Below are positions 16,750 to 25,671 of a stretch of 64,000 nucleotides of DNA, in pieces. This DNA is from Nostoc sp. CHAB 5834 (GTDB taxonomy: Bacteria > Cyanobacteriota > Cyanobacteriia > Cyanobacteriales > Nostocaceae). The DNA lies in assembly GCA_020829485.1 (NCBI GenBank), contig JAIVFU010000015.1, forward strand, positions 47,763 through 111,762. Reading direction: 5' to 3'. Under the pieces are notes generated by a model. It was not told where the DNA came from and searched no databases. It saw nothing but the letters and a program-made list of their open reading frames with translations. The first letter of the stretch is position 1. Each line of letters begins with the position of its first letter. The position numbers and the translations under genes were made by a program.

Positions 16750-19113
16750 CTAAGCTTCGATAACTACGCGCAAATTACCGCGTTTTTTCGCAACGCGACA
16801 AGCAGTCGTAGTCCCAGAACGCTCGAATTCCAAATCGAGGATGGTAGGGCCGACTCGCAAATTATGAAATGACAGGCGATTAATCGATTCTGGCAAAGCG
16901 GGGTCGATTATTCGCAAGCAATTATTTTGAGCATCAGGAACCAAGTTAACCATCATTTGCAGTAGTTGGAAAATACTACCCGTAGCCCAAGCTTGGGGAG
17001 TGCAGGCAACTGGATACTGCACAGGGGCATTATCACCGTTCCGTTCGTAGCCGCAGAAGAGTTCTGGAGGACGTTGATAGGGTTGTTGCTCAGTCATGTC
17101 AAATAAACCTTGGAATATTTCTAAGGCTTGATCGATAAGACCGAGCGATCGCAATCCCATTGCAATCAGAGCGTTATCATGGGGCCAAACCGAACCAATG
17201 TGATACCCCATCGGATTGTAAGCGGGTGACAAACTACTTAGAGTCCGAATGCCCCAACCATTAAACATATCTGGTGCCCGCAACCGTTCTGCGACACTAT
17301 AGGCTCTTTCGTGGGTGAAGAGTCCCAAATGCAGACAATGACCAGGATTTGAGGTAATACTGTCTACTGGCTTGCCATCTCCATCCAAAGCCAAAGCGCA
17401 AAAATCTAAATCTTCTACCCAAAAATCTCGATTAAAGCGAACCTTGAGACTTCTGGCCTCTTCTTGCCAACGATCTGCCAAATCAAGCCGCTTCTTCATT
17501 CTAGCTATTTCTGCTAGACGCATTTTTGCAGCATAAACATAAGCTTGTACCTCACAGAGGGCAATTGGGCCGTTGGCTAATTCTCCCTTGTGATTTACGA
17601 TACAGTCATCAGAATCTTTCCAACCTTGGTTAGCAAGACCGCGTTTGGATTTACGGAAGTAGCTGAGGTAACTGTTTTCTTTCGTATTGCGATCGATCCA
17701 CTCCATTGCTGCTAGAGCATTTGGCCAAAGTTGCTCTAGGAGTTCGTGATCGTGAGTCCAAGCATAATGTTCGGCATACAGCATCAGCCACAGGGGAGTA
17801 GCATCAACTGTACCGTAGTAAGGTGTATGGGGAATTTCTTGACAACGCGCCATTTCTCCCAAACGTAACTCGTGCAAAATCTTACCCGGTTCTTCTTCGC
17901 GCCATTCGTCGTCGATTTTACCTTGGTATGTCGCAAGTAATATTAGGGTTTCTTTGGCGATTTGCGAGTTTAACATCAGGGTTTGAGAAGCTGTAATCAC
18001 CGAATCCCGCCCAAAGAGTGTCGAAAACCAAGGCACTCCAGCCGAAACAGTCTTATACTTACCAAAAGACTGGCGCAACAAATACATATCTTGCTCGGCC
18101 CGCTCAATCACTCGATTGAAAATGCTCTTATCTGAGCTAATGCGTGTAATTTGTTGTACCCAATGTTGCTCCTCCATCAACTCAGCAGCTTTCGCCTGTC
18201 CTAAAGTAAAGGCGGCGCTTACGGTTGAACTAGACTGGTTGTTTTTAAACATACTCACCCGGTAGCCCAACTTTTGAGTTTCGTGAGAAGCCAACTCTAG
18301 CTGCCAAACCGCAGTGTAACCCTTAAAATAGTCTGGTTGGCGATGCTGGAATAGAAGACGGGATTCCATCACCGAGCCATCCAGACCTTGATAGGCGAGT
18401 GTTAAAGATTCTTCCCTAAAAGTTGGTGGCTGTTTGGGTATAGGCGAAACACCATCGGCTAGAGAAATTCCTTCTTCAGCCGTCGGTTCTACTAGACGTA
18501 AAAGCCTACCTCGTTTTTCTCTGTCATAACCCCGGACTTCAAATAAATCAACAAAATCTGCATCAAAGCTAATGCTTAGTTCAAAATTGACAGTTGTTGT
18601 GCTGTAGTTAGATACCTCTATTTCTTCAAATAGTGCCCCATTCAGTACCATTTCCCGGCGAATTCCTACAGTGTCGGCTTTCAGACGTTCGTCGATTCTG
18701 GGGTTGGTACACAAAGCTGAGAGTGAAAACCCTTTTTCAGCAGTACTACTGAGGAGTACAGGCGATCGCCCTTCAATTTGCAACTCCAAACGATTGAGAA
18801 ATCTCGTATCACAACAAAACAATCCCATACTGGGATTGCCATCGTTAAGCGAACAGCCAGAAATATTCCCGATAGTATCCGTCACAAAAAATAAATCATC
18901 ATCTTTAACCGTCAGTGTAGGTTGTGGTCTTTCACTCACAACACAAGGCCACTCCGGGATAGGTAATTGTTCGGCAGGAATAAAAGTTTTTCCATCTAGG
19001 AAAATTTTTTCCGGGTTCATTAGCGTATCCGGTGTCATTAGCCAAAGTTCCGTGTATAGGTCTATATTTTTGTGGTCTTCTGAGTAGAGGTTGCTGACCC
19101 TCACAACTTTCAA
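16750..19113 (-). CDS. Amylo-alpha-1,6-glucosidase (glycogen debranching-type enzyme)
   Basis: 787 residues. The N-terminal domain (about 75-300: FFVTDTIGNISG, MGLFCCDTRFLNRLEL) is the glycogen-debranching N-terminal type. The C-terminal (alpha/alpha)6 barrel carries AGVPWFSTLFGRDSVITASQ, GTVDATPLWLMLYAEHY, WKDSDDCIVNHKGELANG and GYHIGSVWPHDNALIAMG, typical of bacterial amylo-alpha-1,6-glucosidase/GH63-related enzymes. By family it should hydrolyse alpha-1,6 or related linkages in stored or imported glucans, but cyanobacterial members are little characterised. The start ATG at 19113 is assumed; Met26 or Met32 is possible. It is monocistronic and ends next to a MITE. Confidence 0.88.
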   Translation of the reverse strand: MKVVRVSNLYSEDHKNIDLYTELWLMTPDTLMNPEKIFLDGKTFIPAEQLPIPEWPCVVSERPQPTLTVKDDDLFFVTDTIGNISGCSLNDGNPSMGLFCCDTRFLNRLELQIEGRSPVLLSSTAEKGFSLSALCTNPRIDERLKADTVGIRREMVLNGALFEEIEVSNYSTTTVNFELSISFDADFVDLFEVRGYDREKRGRLLRLVEPTAEEGISLADGVSPIPKQPPTFREESLTLAYQGLDGSVMESRLLFQHRQPDYFKGYTAVWQLELASHETQKLGYRVSMFKNNQSSSTVSAAFTLGQAKAAELMEEQHWVQQITRISSDKSIFNRVIERAEQDMYLLRQSFGKYKTVSAGVPWFSTLFGRDSVITASQTLMLNSQIAKETLILLATYQGKIDDEWREEEPGKILHELRLGEMARCQEIPHTPYYGTVDATPLWLMLYAEHYAWTHDHELLEQLWPNALAAMEWIDRNTKENSYLSYFRKSKRGLANQGWKDSDDCIVNHKGELANGPIALCEVQAYVYAAKMRLAEIARMKKRLDLADRWQEEARSLKVRFNRDFWVEDLDFCALALDGDGKPVDSITSNPGHCLHLGLFTHERAYSVAERLRAPDMFNGWGIRTLSSLSPAYNPMGYHIGSVWPHDNALIAMGLRSLGLIDQALEIFQGLFDMTEQQPYQRPPELFCGYERNGDNAPVQYPVACTPQAWATGSIFQLLQMMVNLVPDAQNNCLRIIDPALPESINRLSFHNLRVGPTILDLEFERSGTTTACRVAKKRGNLRVVIEA

Positions 19114-19887
19114 AAAAAAGACGCTTTCTAAAACTTGCTTGAGCCATTGGAGCTAAAATAATACTTACTTACTGCTGACAAAATAGCAGCGCTCAAACCT
19201 GTATAAGTAGATATTTATAAACTTATATTTTATACCTCTAAAGTCAATGCTGAAAACTGAGGATTTTTAAATAATTTATTAGTCATTAAACTTTGATTAA
19301 GACACAAGGCACATAGAATACTCAGCAAAAAGGCGAAATTCACAGGTTTTGTTGGACATAGAGAGCATTTGTTCTCTACTAACCATACGATTTTGTCTTA
19401 AATAGCTATGATATTTGATTAGACTAATTTATGATAATTAATGAATTGATTAAATTTTGTGAATGTAGCAGTAATGGTTTTTGGGTAAGAAAATTTATTT
19501 GGCATAAATTAACGTAGGTAAAGTAGGCGGTGTCTACAACGGGCTACGCCAACGCATGGACTATCAATCACTAATCAGTGTTTATTAGTTAATAAAAGAT
19601 ACAACTCCTAGTTATTTGGTACTTAGCTGTGAAATATTTTAGTTGTGCAAGCATATTTCAAAGTTGGTCGAGAATGTATATTGGGCGTAGTAGGTTGTCA
19701 ATCAACAAATCAAGTTGTATGCACTCCTCCTAATTGGTAACGAAGTGTTGCGCCTGCTTTGGCAGAAAGTGCTTAAGCGCGTTCTTTACATATTGCAACT
19801 CTCTATTTAACTTGAGAGTCCCTTGGAATTTGTACAATGCAGCTGTGACTTTTGATCTTGTCGAGGTTGAGCGTTTAACAATAATTC
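19114..19887. other. Gene-free 770-bp stretch
   Basis: AT-rich spacer between divergent genes (debranching enzyme on minus, kinase on plus). It contains a repeat-like patch near 19525-19560 (GTAGGCGGTGTCTACAACG, GGGCTACGCCAACGCATG), a type scattered in Nostoc genomes. The short open frame at 19734-19916 has no protein-like pattern and is not called. Confidence 0.6.
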
Positions 19888-21897
19888 ATGAGCATTTCGA
19901 CTTCTGTGCTGAGTGATCTGCTAAAGTTCCTACCATACTTGCGGCCCCAGCTATATTTTAAGGCTTCACTAACGGCGCTCTCCCATGCGATGGAAGATCA
20001 AGTTTTGGCTGCGACTTTAGCACAACCCCTTGTAATTGCTAGTTTCCAGCGAGAGCGATTCTACCGCCAAGAAGCTCATCGCTACCTACGACTTGCCTTG
20101 CGGAGTAACCAAATATACGTATTATCTGCTCCAGAAACGGAGTTCATTAACAGTTCGGAACACTACGAAAAGATAGCTTTTGAGCCAACGGATGGCTTAA
20201 GTCAAGAGTGGCATTTGGTAGTAATTGCTGACAATTATGCTACTTGTCTGGTTTGCCGAGAAAACCTTGGTTCTATTGCCAAAAACAAGCAAGTACCGGA
20301 ACTAAGCCCTAATTTGGATATAGACACAGCGCGAAGATTTGAGGGAGTTTGGACATCGGAAAGGGGAGTTAGCCTCAAAGCAGCTGAATTGCTGTTAAAC
20401 AGGATTTTGGTTTACAGACCAGAACTGGCAAGTAAAATTGAGGAGGCCCGTCGGAGGTTTGGTATAGGAGAGCCGCGAAGCCACTCTGGAGCAGAAAAGA
20501 TCAATGAATATGCTTGTGACATCGATACAGATCCCTTTGTGCAACGCTTAGTAACTTACTTGCAAGCTAGTCAGTACAAATTGCACAAAGCCTACCGTTC
20601 CATTGCTGCCCAAGCACGAAAAGAACGATTAGTCAACTCGATTAGCACTGCCATTCGGCGATCGCTCGATCCTCACGAAGTTCTCCAGGTGGCGGCACAA
20701 GAATTAGGGCAACACCTAGAAGCTTGTCGCTGTCTAATTTACCGCGCTCAAGCCACAGATAGCCAAGCCATAATTGAACACGAGTTTTTGAATCCCGGCA
20801 TTTTATCGCTTCGTGGGCAAACCTGGGAATTAGAGAAAAATTCTCTATTTCAGGACATAGTGCAACAAGGCGAAGGTGTTTGTATTAGCGATACACTAAA
20901 TGACCCTCGTGTGAACAATTCGCCAGCCCTCTCTTTGATCGCCAAAAAGTTTGCCATTCGTTCTTGGCTAATGGAACCAGTATTCTATCAGGGGCGATTA
21001 TTGGGCATCGTGGAGTTACACTATTGCCGAATGCCACCCCACGAGTGCCAACCTGGGGAATTGGATTTGGTAGAAGCGATCGCCACCCAAGTGGGAGCAG
21101 CTCTCATCCAAGCGGAAGCTTACGCCAACTTAGAAGAACTTAACCAGCAGTTAGAAGCCCTAGACCGCACCCGCAGTAACCTCATAGCCATCACTGGGCA
21201 TGAACTGCGTACTCCCCTATCCACCATTCAAGTGTGCCTGGAAAGCCTTGCTACTGAGCCGGATATGCCTTTAGAGTTGCAGCAAATCATGCTCAACACT
21301 GCTCTTTCCGACTCAGAACGGATGCGAAAACTGGTGCAAGATTTCCTCACACTTTCCAACTTGGAAAGCGGCCGAGTGGAATGGCATCCAGAATCTCTCA
21401 CTTTACAAGAGTGTATAGATTTATCACTCAGCCGAAATCGCTCGCGTTCCTCAAGTGAAAAGCCACCCAAAATCAAGACTGAAATTGCCGAAAACCTACC
21501 TTTGGTTAGAGCAGACGGTGATTGGCTAGTAGAGGTACTGGCAAAACTCATAGATAACGCTTGTAAATTTACGCCACCCCAAGGAGAAATCACCATTAAA
21601 GCGATTTACAACAGCCATCAAGTGGTCGAGGTGACTGTGGCTGACACTGGACGCGGCATTGAACCAAATCGTTTAGAAATAGTTTTTGACCGCTTCTATC
21701 AAGAAGAGGGAGCCTTGCGCCGCACCACTGGCGGCACTGGACTTGGTTTAGCAATTTGCCGTCAAATTGTTAATGGCTGGGGTGGGGAAATTTGGGCAGA
21801 GTCAACAGGCAAAGACCAGGGTAGTCAGTTTCACTTCACCATCCCGATTGTTCAAAGTAGCCGAGAGGAAAAGCGGACAAAAGTCAAGAGTAAATAG
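19888..21897 (+). CDS. DICT-GAF sensor histidine kinase
   Basis: 669 residues. The N-terminal about 130-180 residues (SHAMEDQVLAATLAQPLVIASFQRERF, YVLSAPETEF, HLVVIADNYATCLVCRE) form a DICT sensory domain. A GAF domain follows (about 255-400; DPHEVLQVAAQELGQHL, GRLLGIVELHY). HisKA carries the phospho-acceptor His near residue 437 in ITGHELRTPLST. The ATPase has N-box LIDNACKFTPP, G1 VADTGRGIEP and G2 TGGTGLGLAICR. There are no transmembrane helices, so it is cytoplasmic. No response regulator is adjacent, making it an orphan kinase. The DICT ligand is unknown, possibly light- or redox-linked since it precedes psaD, but a 180-bp repeat-bearing gap separates them. Confidence 0.93.
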   Translation: MSISTSVLSDLLKFLPYLRPQLYFKASLTALSHAMEDQVLAATLAQPLVIASFQRERFYRQEAHRYLRLALRSNQIYVLSAPETEFINSSEHYEKIAFEPTDGLSQEWHLVVIADNYATCLVCRENLGSIAKNKQVPELSPNLDIDTARRFEGVWTSERGVSLKAAELLLNRILVYRPELASKIEEARRRFGIGEPRSHSGAEKINEYACDIDTDPFVQRLVTYLQASQYKLHKAYRSIAAQARKERLVNSISTAIRRSLDPHEVLQVAAQELGQHLEACRCLIYRAQATDSQAIIEHEFLNPGILSLRGQTWELEKNSLFQDIVQQGEGVCISDTLNDPRVNNSPALSLIAKKFAIRSWLMEPVFYQGRLLGIVELHYCRMPPHECQPGELDLVEAIATQVGAALIQAEAYANLEELNQQLEALDRTRSNLIAITGHELRTPLSTIQVCLESLATEPDMPLELQQIMLNTALSDSERMRKLVQDFLTLSNLESGRVEWHPESLTLQECIDLSLSRNRSRSSSEKPPKIKTEIAENLPLVRADGDWLVEVLAKLIDNACKFTPPQGEITIKAIYNSHQVVEVTVADTGRGIEPNRLEIVFDRFYQEEGALRRTTGGTGLGLAICRQIVNGWGGEIWAESTGKDQGSQFHFTIPIVQSSREEKRTKVKSK

Positions 21898-22076
21898 GTA
21901 TTAGTCCTTTGTCATTAGTCATTAGTCATTAGACATTGAGCATGGGGCACTGGTTTTTAACAAATGACAAAGAACAAAGGACAAATGACTAAAAACTGTT
22001 ACAGTCTATGACGCGATCGCAATATGATCCTGGTTGCGGTGTTAGGATTCCCTAAAAACGTTGAGAGAATAAACTT

Positions 22077-22502
22077 ATGGCAGAAACACTCTCTGGACAA
22101 ACCCCACTATACGGTGGCAGCACCGGTGGCTTGCTCACAAAAGCAGACGTAGAAGAAAAGTACGCTATTACTTGGACTAGCCCGAAAGAGCAAGTTTTTG
22201 AATTGCCTACAGGTGGTGCTGCTACTATGCGGCAAGGTGAAAACCTGCTGTATATAGCTCGTAAAGAATATGGAATCTTTTTGGGCGGTCAGCAACTCCG
22301 GAAACTCAAAATTACAGATTACAAAGTTTACCGGATTTTACCCAACGGAGAAACCACTTTACTTCACCCAGCTGATGGTGTATTCCCTGAAAAGGTTAAC
22401 CCAGGTCGTGACAAAGTGCGTTATGTAGACCGTCGTATCGGACAAAACCCCAGTCCCTCTAAACTTAAGTTTAGCGGTGTTACTACCTACGACGCTCCGT
22501 AA
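22077..22502 (+). CDS. psaD: Photosystem I subunit II (PsaD)
   Basis: 141 residues, the normal cyanobacterial length. PsaD sits on the stromal side of photosystem I and docks ferredoxin. Family hallmarks are the N-terminus [33 protein letters not shown], the basic [18 protein letters not shown] and [19 protein letters not shown]. The GAGAGAATAA sequence before the ATG gives a plausible ribosome binding site. trpE follows 95 bp downstream on the same strand across an inverted heptad repeat; I recall the same order in Nostoc sp. PCC 7120. Confidence 0.98.
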   Translation: MAETLSGQTPLYGGSTGGLLTKADVEEKYAITWTSPKEQVFELPTGGAATMRQGENLLYIARKEYGIFLGGQQLRKLKITDYKVYRILPNGETTLLHPADGVFPEKVNPGRDKVRYVDRRIGQNPSPSKLKFSGVTTYDAP

Positions 22503-22514
22503 CTAGCTGTTAGT

Positions 22515-22587
22515 AGCTAATGGGTAATTAGTAATGGGTAATTGGTAACTAAAAACCCATTACCCATTACCAATTACCAATTACTTT
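22515..22587. repeat. Inverted heptad repeat between psaD and trpE
   Basis: Tandem TAATGGG/TAATTGG units are followed by their complements (CCCATTACCCATTACC), forming a long hairpin. This is an STRR-type sequence and a probable psaD terminator. Confidence 0.6.
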
Positions 22588-22596
22588 TAAAAAATA

Positions 22597-24138
22597 ATGA
22601 TGTTTCCGGATTTCTCCCAGTTTTGCACCCTAGCGCAACAAGGCAACTTTGTCCCCGTATATCAAGAATGGGTAGCGGATTTAGATACGCCCGTATCTGC
22701 TTGGTATAAAGTCTGTGCAGGTCAACCTTATAGCTTTTTGTTGGAATCGATCGAAGGTGGGGAAAAACTGGGACGCTATAGTTTAGTAGGTTGCGATCCT
22801 TTGTGGGTTTTGGAAGCAAGGGGCGATGGCACAACCCAGAAAAACCGCGATGGTTCACAGGTCGTTTTTGCAGGCGACCCTTTTACAGCTTTAGCTGAAT
22901 GTTTAGCACCTTTTCACCCAGTCAAGTTACCACAGCTACCGCCAGGAATTGGCGGTTTATTTGGGTTTTGGGGCTATGAATTAATTCGCTGGATTGAGCC
23001 GCGTGTGCCAATTCACCCACCAGATGAGCGAAATATCCCTGATGGGTTGTGGATGCAGGTAGACCACCTATTGATTTTTGACCAAGTGAAGCGGAAAATT
23101 TGGGCGATCGCTTATGCTGATTTACGTAATGTAGAGACGTTACATGTAACGTCTTTACACGCAGCATATCAACAAGCGTGCGATCGCGTTACCCAAATGC
23201 TCGAAAAGCTATCTTTGCCCCTATCGCCAGAAAAAACTCGCTTGGAATGGAAACCGCCAGGGAGCAGGGGAGCAGAGGAGCCAGGCAGCAGGGGAGCAGA
23301 GGAGTACAATAGTAATTTCACCCGCCCTGATTTTTGTGCCAGCGTCCAAAAGGCCAAAGACTACATCAAAGCAGGCGATATCTTCCAAGTAGTAATTTCC
23401 CAGCGACTATCAACAGCATACACAGGCGACTCTTTTGCCCTTTATCGCTCCCTACGTCAGATAAATCCTTCGCCTTACATGGCTTACTTTAACTTCCAAA
23501 ATTGGCAAATCATCGGTTCCAGCCCTGAAGTGATGGTGAAAGCCGAAACAGATTCAGATGGTGGAGTGATAGCAACAGTACGCCCAATCGCCGGGACACG
23601 TCCACGGGGGAAAACTACCCAGGAAGATGCAGCCTTTGCGAAGGATTTACTCGAAGATCCCAAAGAAGTTGCCGAACATGTGATGCTTGTAGATTTAGGG
23701 CGGAATGATTTGGGGCGTGTTTGTGAAAATGGTAGCGTCAAAGTTGATGAATTAATGGTAGTTGAGCGCTACTCCCATGTGATGCACATAGTCAGCAATG
23801 TTGTAGGTAAATTAGCACTTGGTAAAACAGCATGGGATTTATTGAAAGCTTGCTTCCCAGCAGGTACGGTAAGCGGCGCACCCAAGATTCGGGCGATGGA
23901 AATTATCCACGAATTAGAGTCTAGCCGTCGGGGTGTTTATTCCGGTGTATATGGATATTACGATTTTGAAGGGCAATTAAATACTGCGATCGCAATTCGC
24001 ACAATGGTAGTACATGATAATACGGTAAGCGTGCAAGCCGGTGCAGGTTTGGTGGCTGATTCTGAGCCAGAAAAAGAATACGAAGAGACGCTGAATAAAG
24101 CTAGAGGTCTATTAGAGGCGATTCGCTGTTTGCGTTGA
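22597..24138 (+). CDS. trpE: Anthranilate synthase component I
   Basis: 513 residues. TrpE makes anthranilate from chorismate and glutamine-derived ammonia with TrpG, the first step of tryptophan synthesis. The allosteric LLES motif is present (SFLLESIEGGEKLGRYSLVG), as are the catalytic segments IAGTRPRGKTTQED, LLEDPKEVAEHVMLVDLGRND, GTVSGAPKIRAMEII and YSGVYGYYD. Two repeat-like stretches sit inside the frame: a palindrome at 23131-23158 (encoding NVETLHVTSL) and two 24-bp STRR units at 23257-23304 (PGSRGAEE twice). Both fall in the linker between the N-terminal regulatory part and the chorismate-binding domain, where insertions are tolerable. No trpG is adjacent. Confidence 0.97.
   Translation: MMFPDFSQFCTLAQQGNFVPVYQEWVADLDTPVSAWYKVCAGQPYSFLLESIEGGEKLGRYSLVGCDPLWVLEARGDGTTQKNRDGSQVVFAGDPFTALAECLAPFHPVKLPQLPPGIGGLFGFWGYELIRWIEPRVPIHPPDERNIPDGLWMQVDHLLIFDQVKRKIWAIAYADLRNVETLHVTSLHAAYQQACDRVTQMLEKLSLPLSPEKTRLEWKPPGSRGAEEPGSRGAEEYNSNFTRPDFCASVQKAKDYIKAGDIFQVVISQRLSTAYTGDSFALYRSLRQINPSPYMAYFNFQNWQIIGSSPEVMVKAETDSDGGVIATVRPIAGTRPRGKTTQEDAAFAKDLLEDPKEVAEHVMLVDLGRNDLGRVCENGSVKVDELMVVERYSHVMHIVSNVVGKLALGKTAWDLLKACFPAGTVSGAPKIRAMEIIHELESSRRGVYSGVYGYYDFEGQLNTAIAIRTMVVHDNTVSVQAGAGLVADSEPEKEYEETLNKARGLLEAIRCLR
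23131..23158. repeat. Palindromic repeat inside trpE
   Basis: GTAGAGACGTTACATGTAACGTCTTTAC is a near-perfect palindrome in the GTAGAGACG...CGTCTCTAC class also seen at 7888-7916 and 15365-15450. Here it is read in frame. Confidence 0.75.
23257..23304 (+). repeat. Two 24-bp STRR units inside trpE
   Basis: Two copies of CCAGG(G/C)AGCAGGGGAGCAGAGGAG, differing at one base, encode PGSRGAEE twice. GGGGAGCAG-type heptads are otherwise intergenic in this group of organisms. Confidence 0.8.
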
Positions 24139-24225
24139 ACTCAGGCTTGGAGACTAATAGCCCAATTCAGTTATTCTGCAAGAACCTCTCCCCCAACCCT
24201 ACAACGGTTGGGGCCTGGAAACTAG

Positions 24226-24338
24226 TGGTCTGTCCCATTAGTTATGAAGGGTTTGTAGTAAGCGATTTATCGCTCAAATCAAGGACAAAAGTCCTTACTA
24301 CGAACTTTTATAACCCTTCAAATTTAATGAGACACCAA
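24226..24338. repeat. MITE-like element containing the GTTTGTAGT...ACTACGAAC core
   Basis: Imperfect ends TGGTCTGTCCCATTA and (complement) TGGTGTCTCATTAAA surround the core cassette 24251-24305 (GTTTGTAGTAAGCG...CTTACTACGAAC). The same core occurs within different ends at 38125-38245. Confidence 0.6.
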
Positions 24339-24350
24339 AATTTATTATGC

Positions 24351-24472
24351 TATAGGAATCCTATTTGATTTTTGAAATTATCTATGTGGGCGGGGAGTGG
24401 GGAGTAGGGAGTAGGGAATTAGGCTTTTCGATCTGTACGGAGCTTTTTCAGAAATCAAATATTAGTCCTATA
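24351..24472. mobile_element. 120-bp MITE family TATAGGAATC, copy 1
   Basis: Ends TATAGGAATC..TTTGATTTTTGAAA and TTTCAGAAATCAAATATTAGTCCTATA form imperfect terminal inverted repeats of about 27 bp. The centre holds GTGGGCGGGGAGT heptads and GATCTGTACGGAGC. Other copies are at 29766-29886 and 47265-47379, and a right-end remnant is near 57275. Confidence 0.75.
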
Positions 24473-24828
24473 TATAGTCCGCAAAAGCTAAATAGGGCAG
24501 ACATCAAGACTAATAAAGTTAAAATTTTTTATCCTATCTTTATGCGAATTTAATTTTCGGACAGGTCTACTTGGGTAAAGCTGCACCTATTCAGAAAAAA
24601 TAAAGATTGAAATAAAATGCGATCGCTCTCCATCATCTCATCATGCGATTGCACCCCAATACTTGTCGGGTTTTGGGGAAAAGGGGAAGGGGAAAGAAAA
24701 AACCTTTAACCTTTACCCTTTAACCTTTTCCCCAAACCCAATGCCGAGTTAAAAATGCTTTACCCGAGCAGTATTGGATCGCACCCCACACAACACTAAA
24801 CTAGAAAGTAAGATGTCGTCATAAGTCT

Positions 24829-25416
24829 ATGAACGCTACTACAGTTGCCTTACCTTCAATCCTCAAACTGAAAATCGATTTAACTGATGATCAATTTTTC
24901 CAAATGTGTCAGAAAAACCGCGATTATCGATTTGAGCGTACAGCATCAGGGGAATTATTAATTATGCCACCTACAGGTAGTGATACTGGCAACCGTAACT
25001 TTGATATAGTTGTTGAATTAGGAATCTGGAATAAACAAACTAAATTAGGCAAAGGTTTTGACTCTTCAACTGGCTTCACCTTACCTAATGGTGCAGAACG
25101 TTCTCCTGATGCTTCTTGGGTAAAAATTGAGCGGTGGAATGCTTTAACCCCAGAACAGCAAGAAAAATTTGCCCCAATTTGTCCTGATTTTGTCGTAGAG
25201 TTGCGTTCTCGTACTGATTCCTTGAAAGAATTGCAAGAGAAAATGCAGGAGTATATCGAAAATGGCACTCAATTAGGCTGGTTAATTGACCGGAAAAACA
25301 AGCGAGTGGAAATTTATAGTTCAGGTAAAGATGTAGAGATATTAGACAATCCTGTTAGTTTATCAGGAGAAAATATACTACCTGGATTTGTGTTGCATTT
25401 AGAGCAGATTATGTAG
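24829..25416 (+). CDS. Uma2 family endonuclease (DUF820)
   Basis: 195 residues, a complete Uma2 protein. The PD-(D/E)XK-like fold is shown by TASGELLIMPPTGSDTG, RSPDASWVKIERW (Asp), CPDFVVELRSRTDSLKELQEKM (Glu and following Lys), and the C-terminal LGWLIDRKNKRVEIY. Uma2 proteins are found in large numbers in filamentous cyanobacteria; their role is unknown, with links to mobile DNA suspected. It stands alone, surrounded by repeats. A truncated relative is at 39563 and a more distant one at 47504. Confidence 0.9.
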   Translation: MNATTVALPSILKLKIDLTDDQFFQMCQKNRDYRFERTASGELLIMPPTGSDTGNRNFDIVVELGIWNKQTKLGKGFDSSTGFTLPNGAERSPDASWVKIERWNALTPEQQEKFAPICPDFVVELRSRTDSLKELQEKMQEYIENGTQLGWLIDRKNKRVEIYSSGKDVEILDNPVSLSGENILPGFVLHLEQIM

Positions 25417-25558
25417 CTTTATCAATAGACATCTCCAGAAATTAATTATGCGTTACCTGAAACCCTTGTAGAGACTTTGCAATGCAACGTCAAAACAATT
25501 CATTTTCACCAGATGTCTAATGACGATAATTAACACAGATCAACATAGATACTCATAG

Positions 25559-25584
25559 GGGCGCACAGATGTAGCCGTGCGCCC
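25559..25584. terminator. Hairpin between convergent genes
   Basis: GGGCGCAC (25559-25566) pairs with GTGCGCCC (25577-25584). It lies between the Uma2 gene (plus) and the alpha/beta hydrolase (minus), so it could end both transcripts. It also resembles a dispersed repeat. Confidence 0.4.
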
Positions 25585-25671
25585 TTATCCAGTAACTCAT
25601 TCAAATGAGAATCGCTAAAAAGAAGTCAGAAGGTAGTAAATTAGATGGGATTTTGACTACTGAATAAACCA

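Noticed and set aside
19734..19916. 60-residue open frame before the DICT kinase
   Set aside because: Cysteine- and aromatic-rich with no family pattern; it overlaps the kinase start and is more likely leader sequence.
24135..24553. Two short plus-strand frames after trpE
   Set aside because: Both are built from MITE-like and heptad repeat sequence and have no coding signature.
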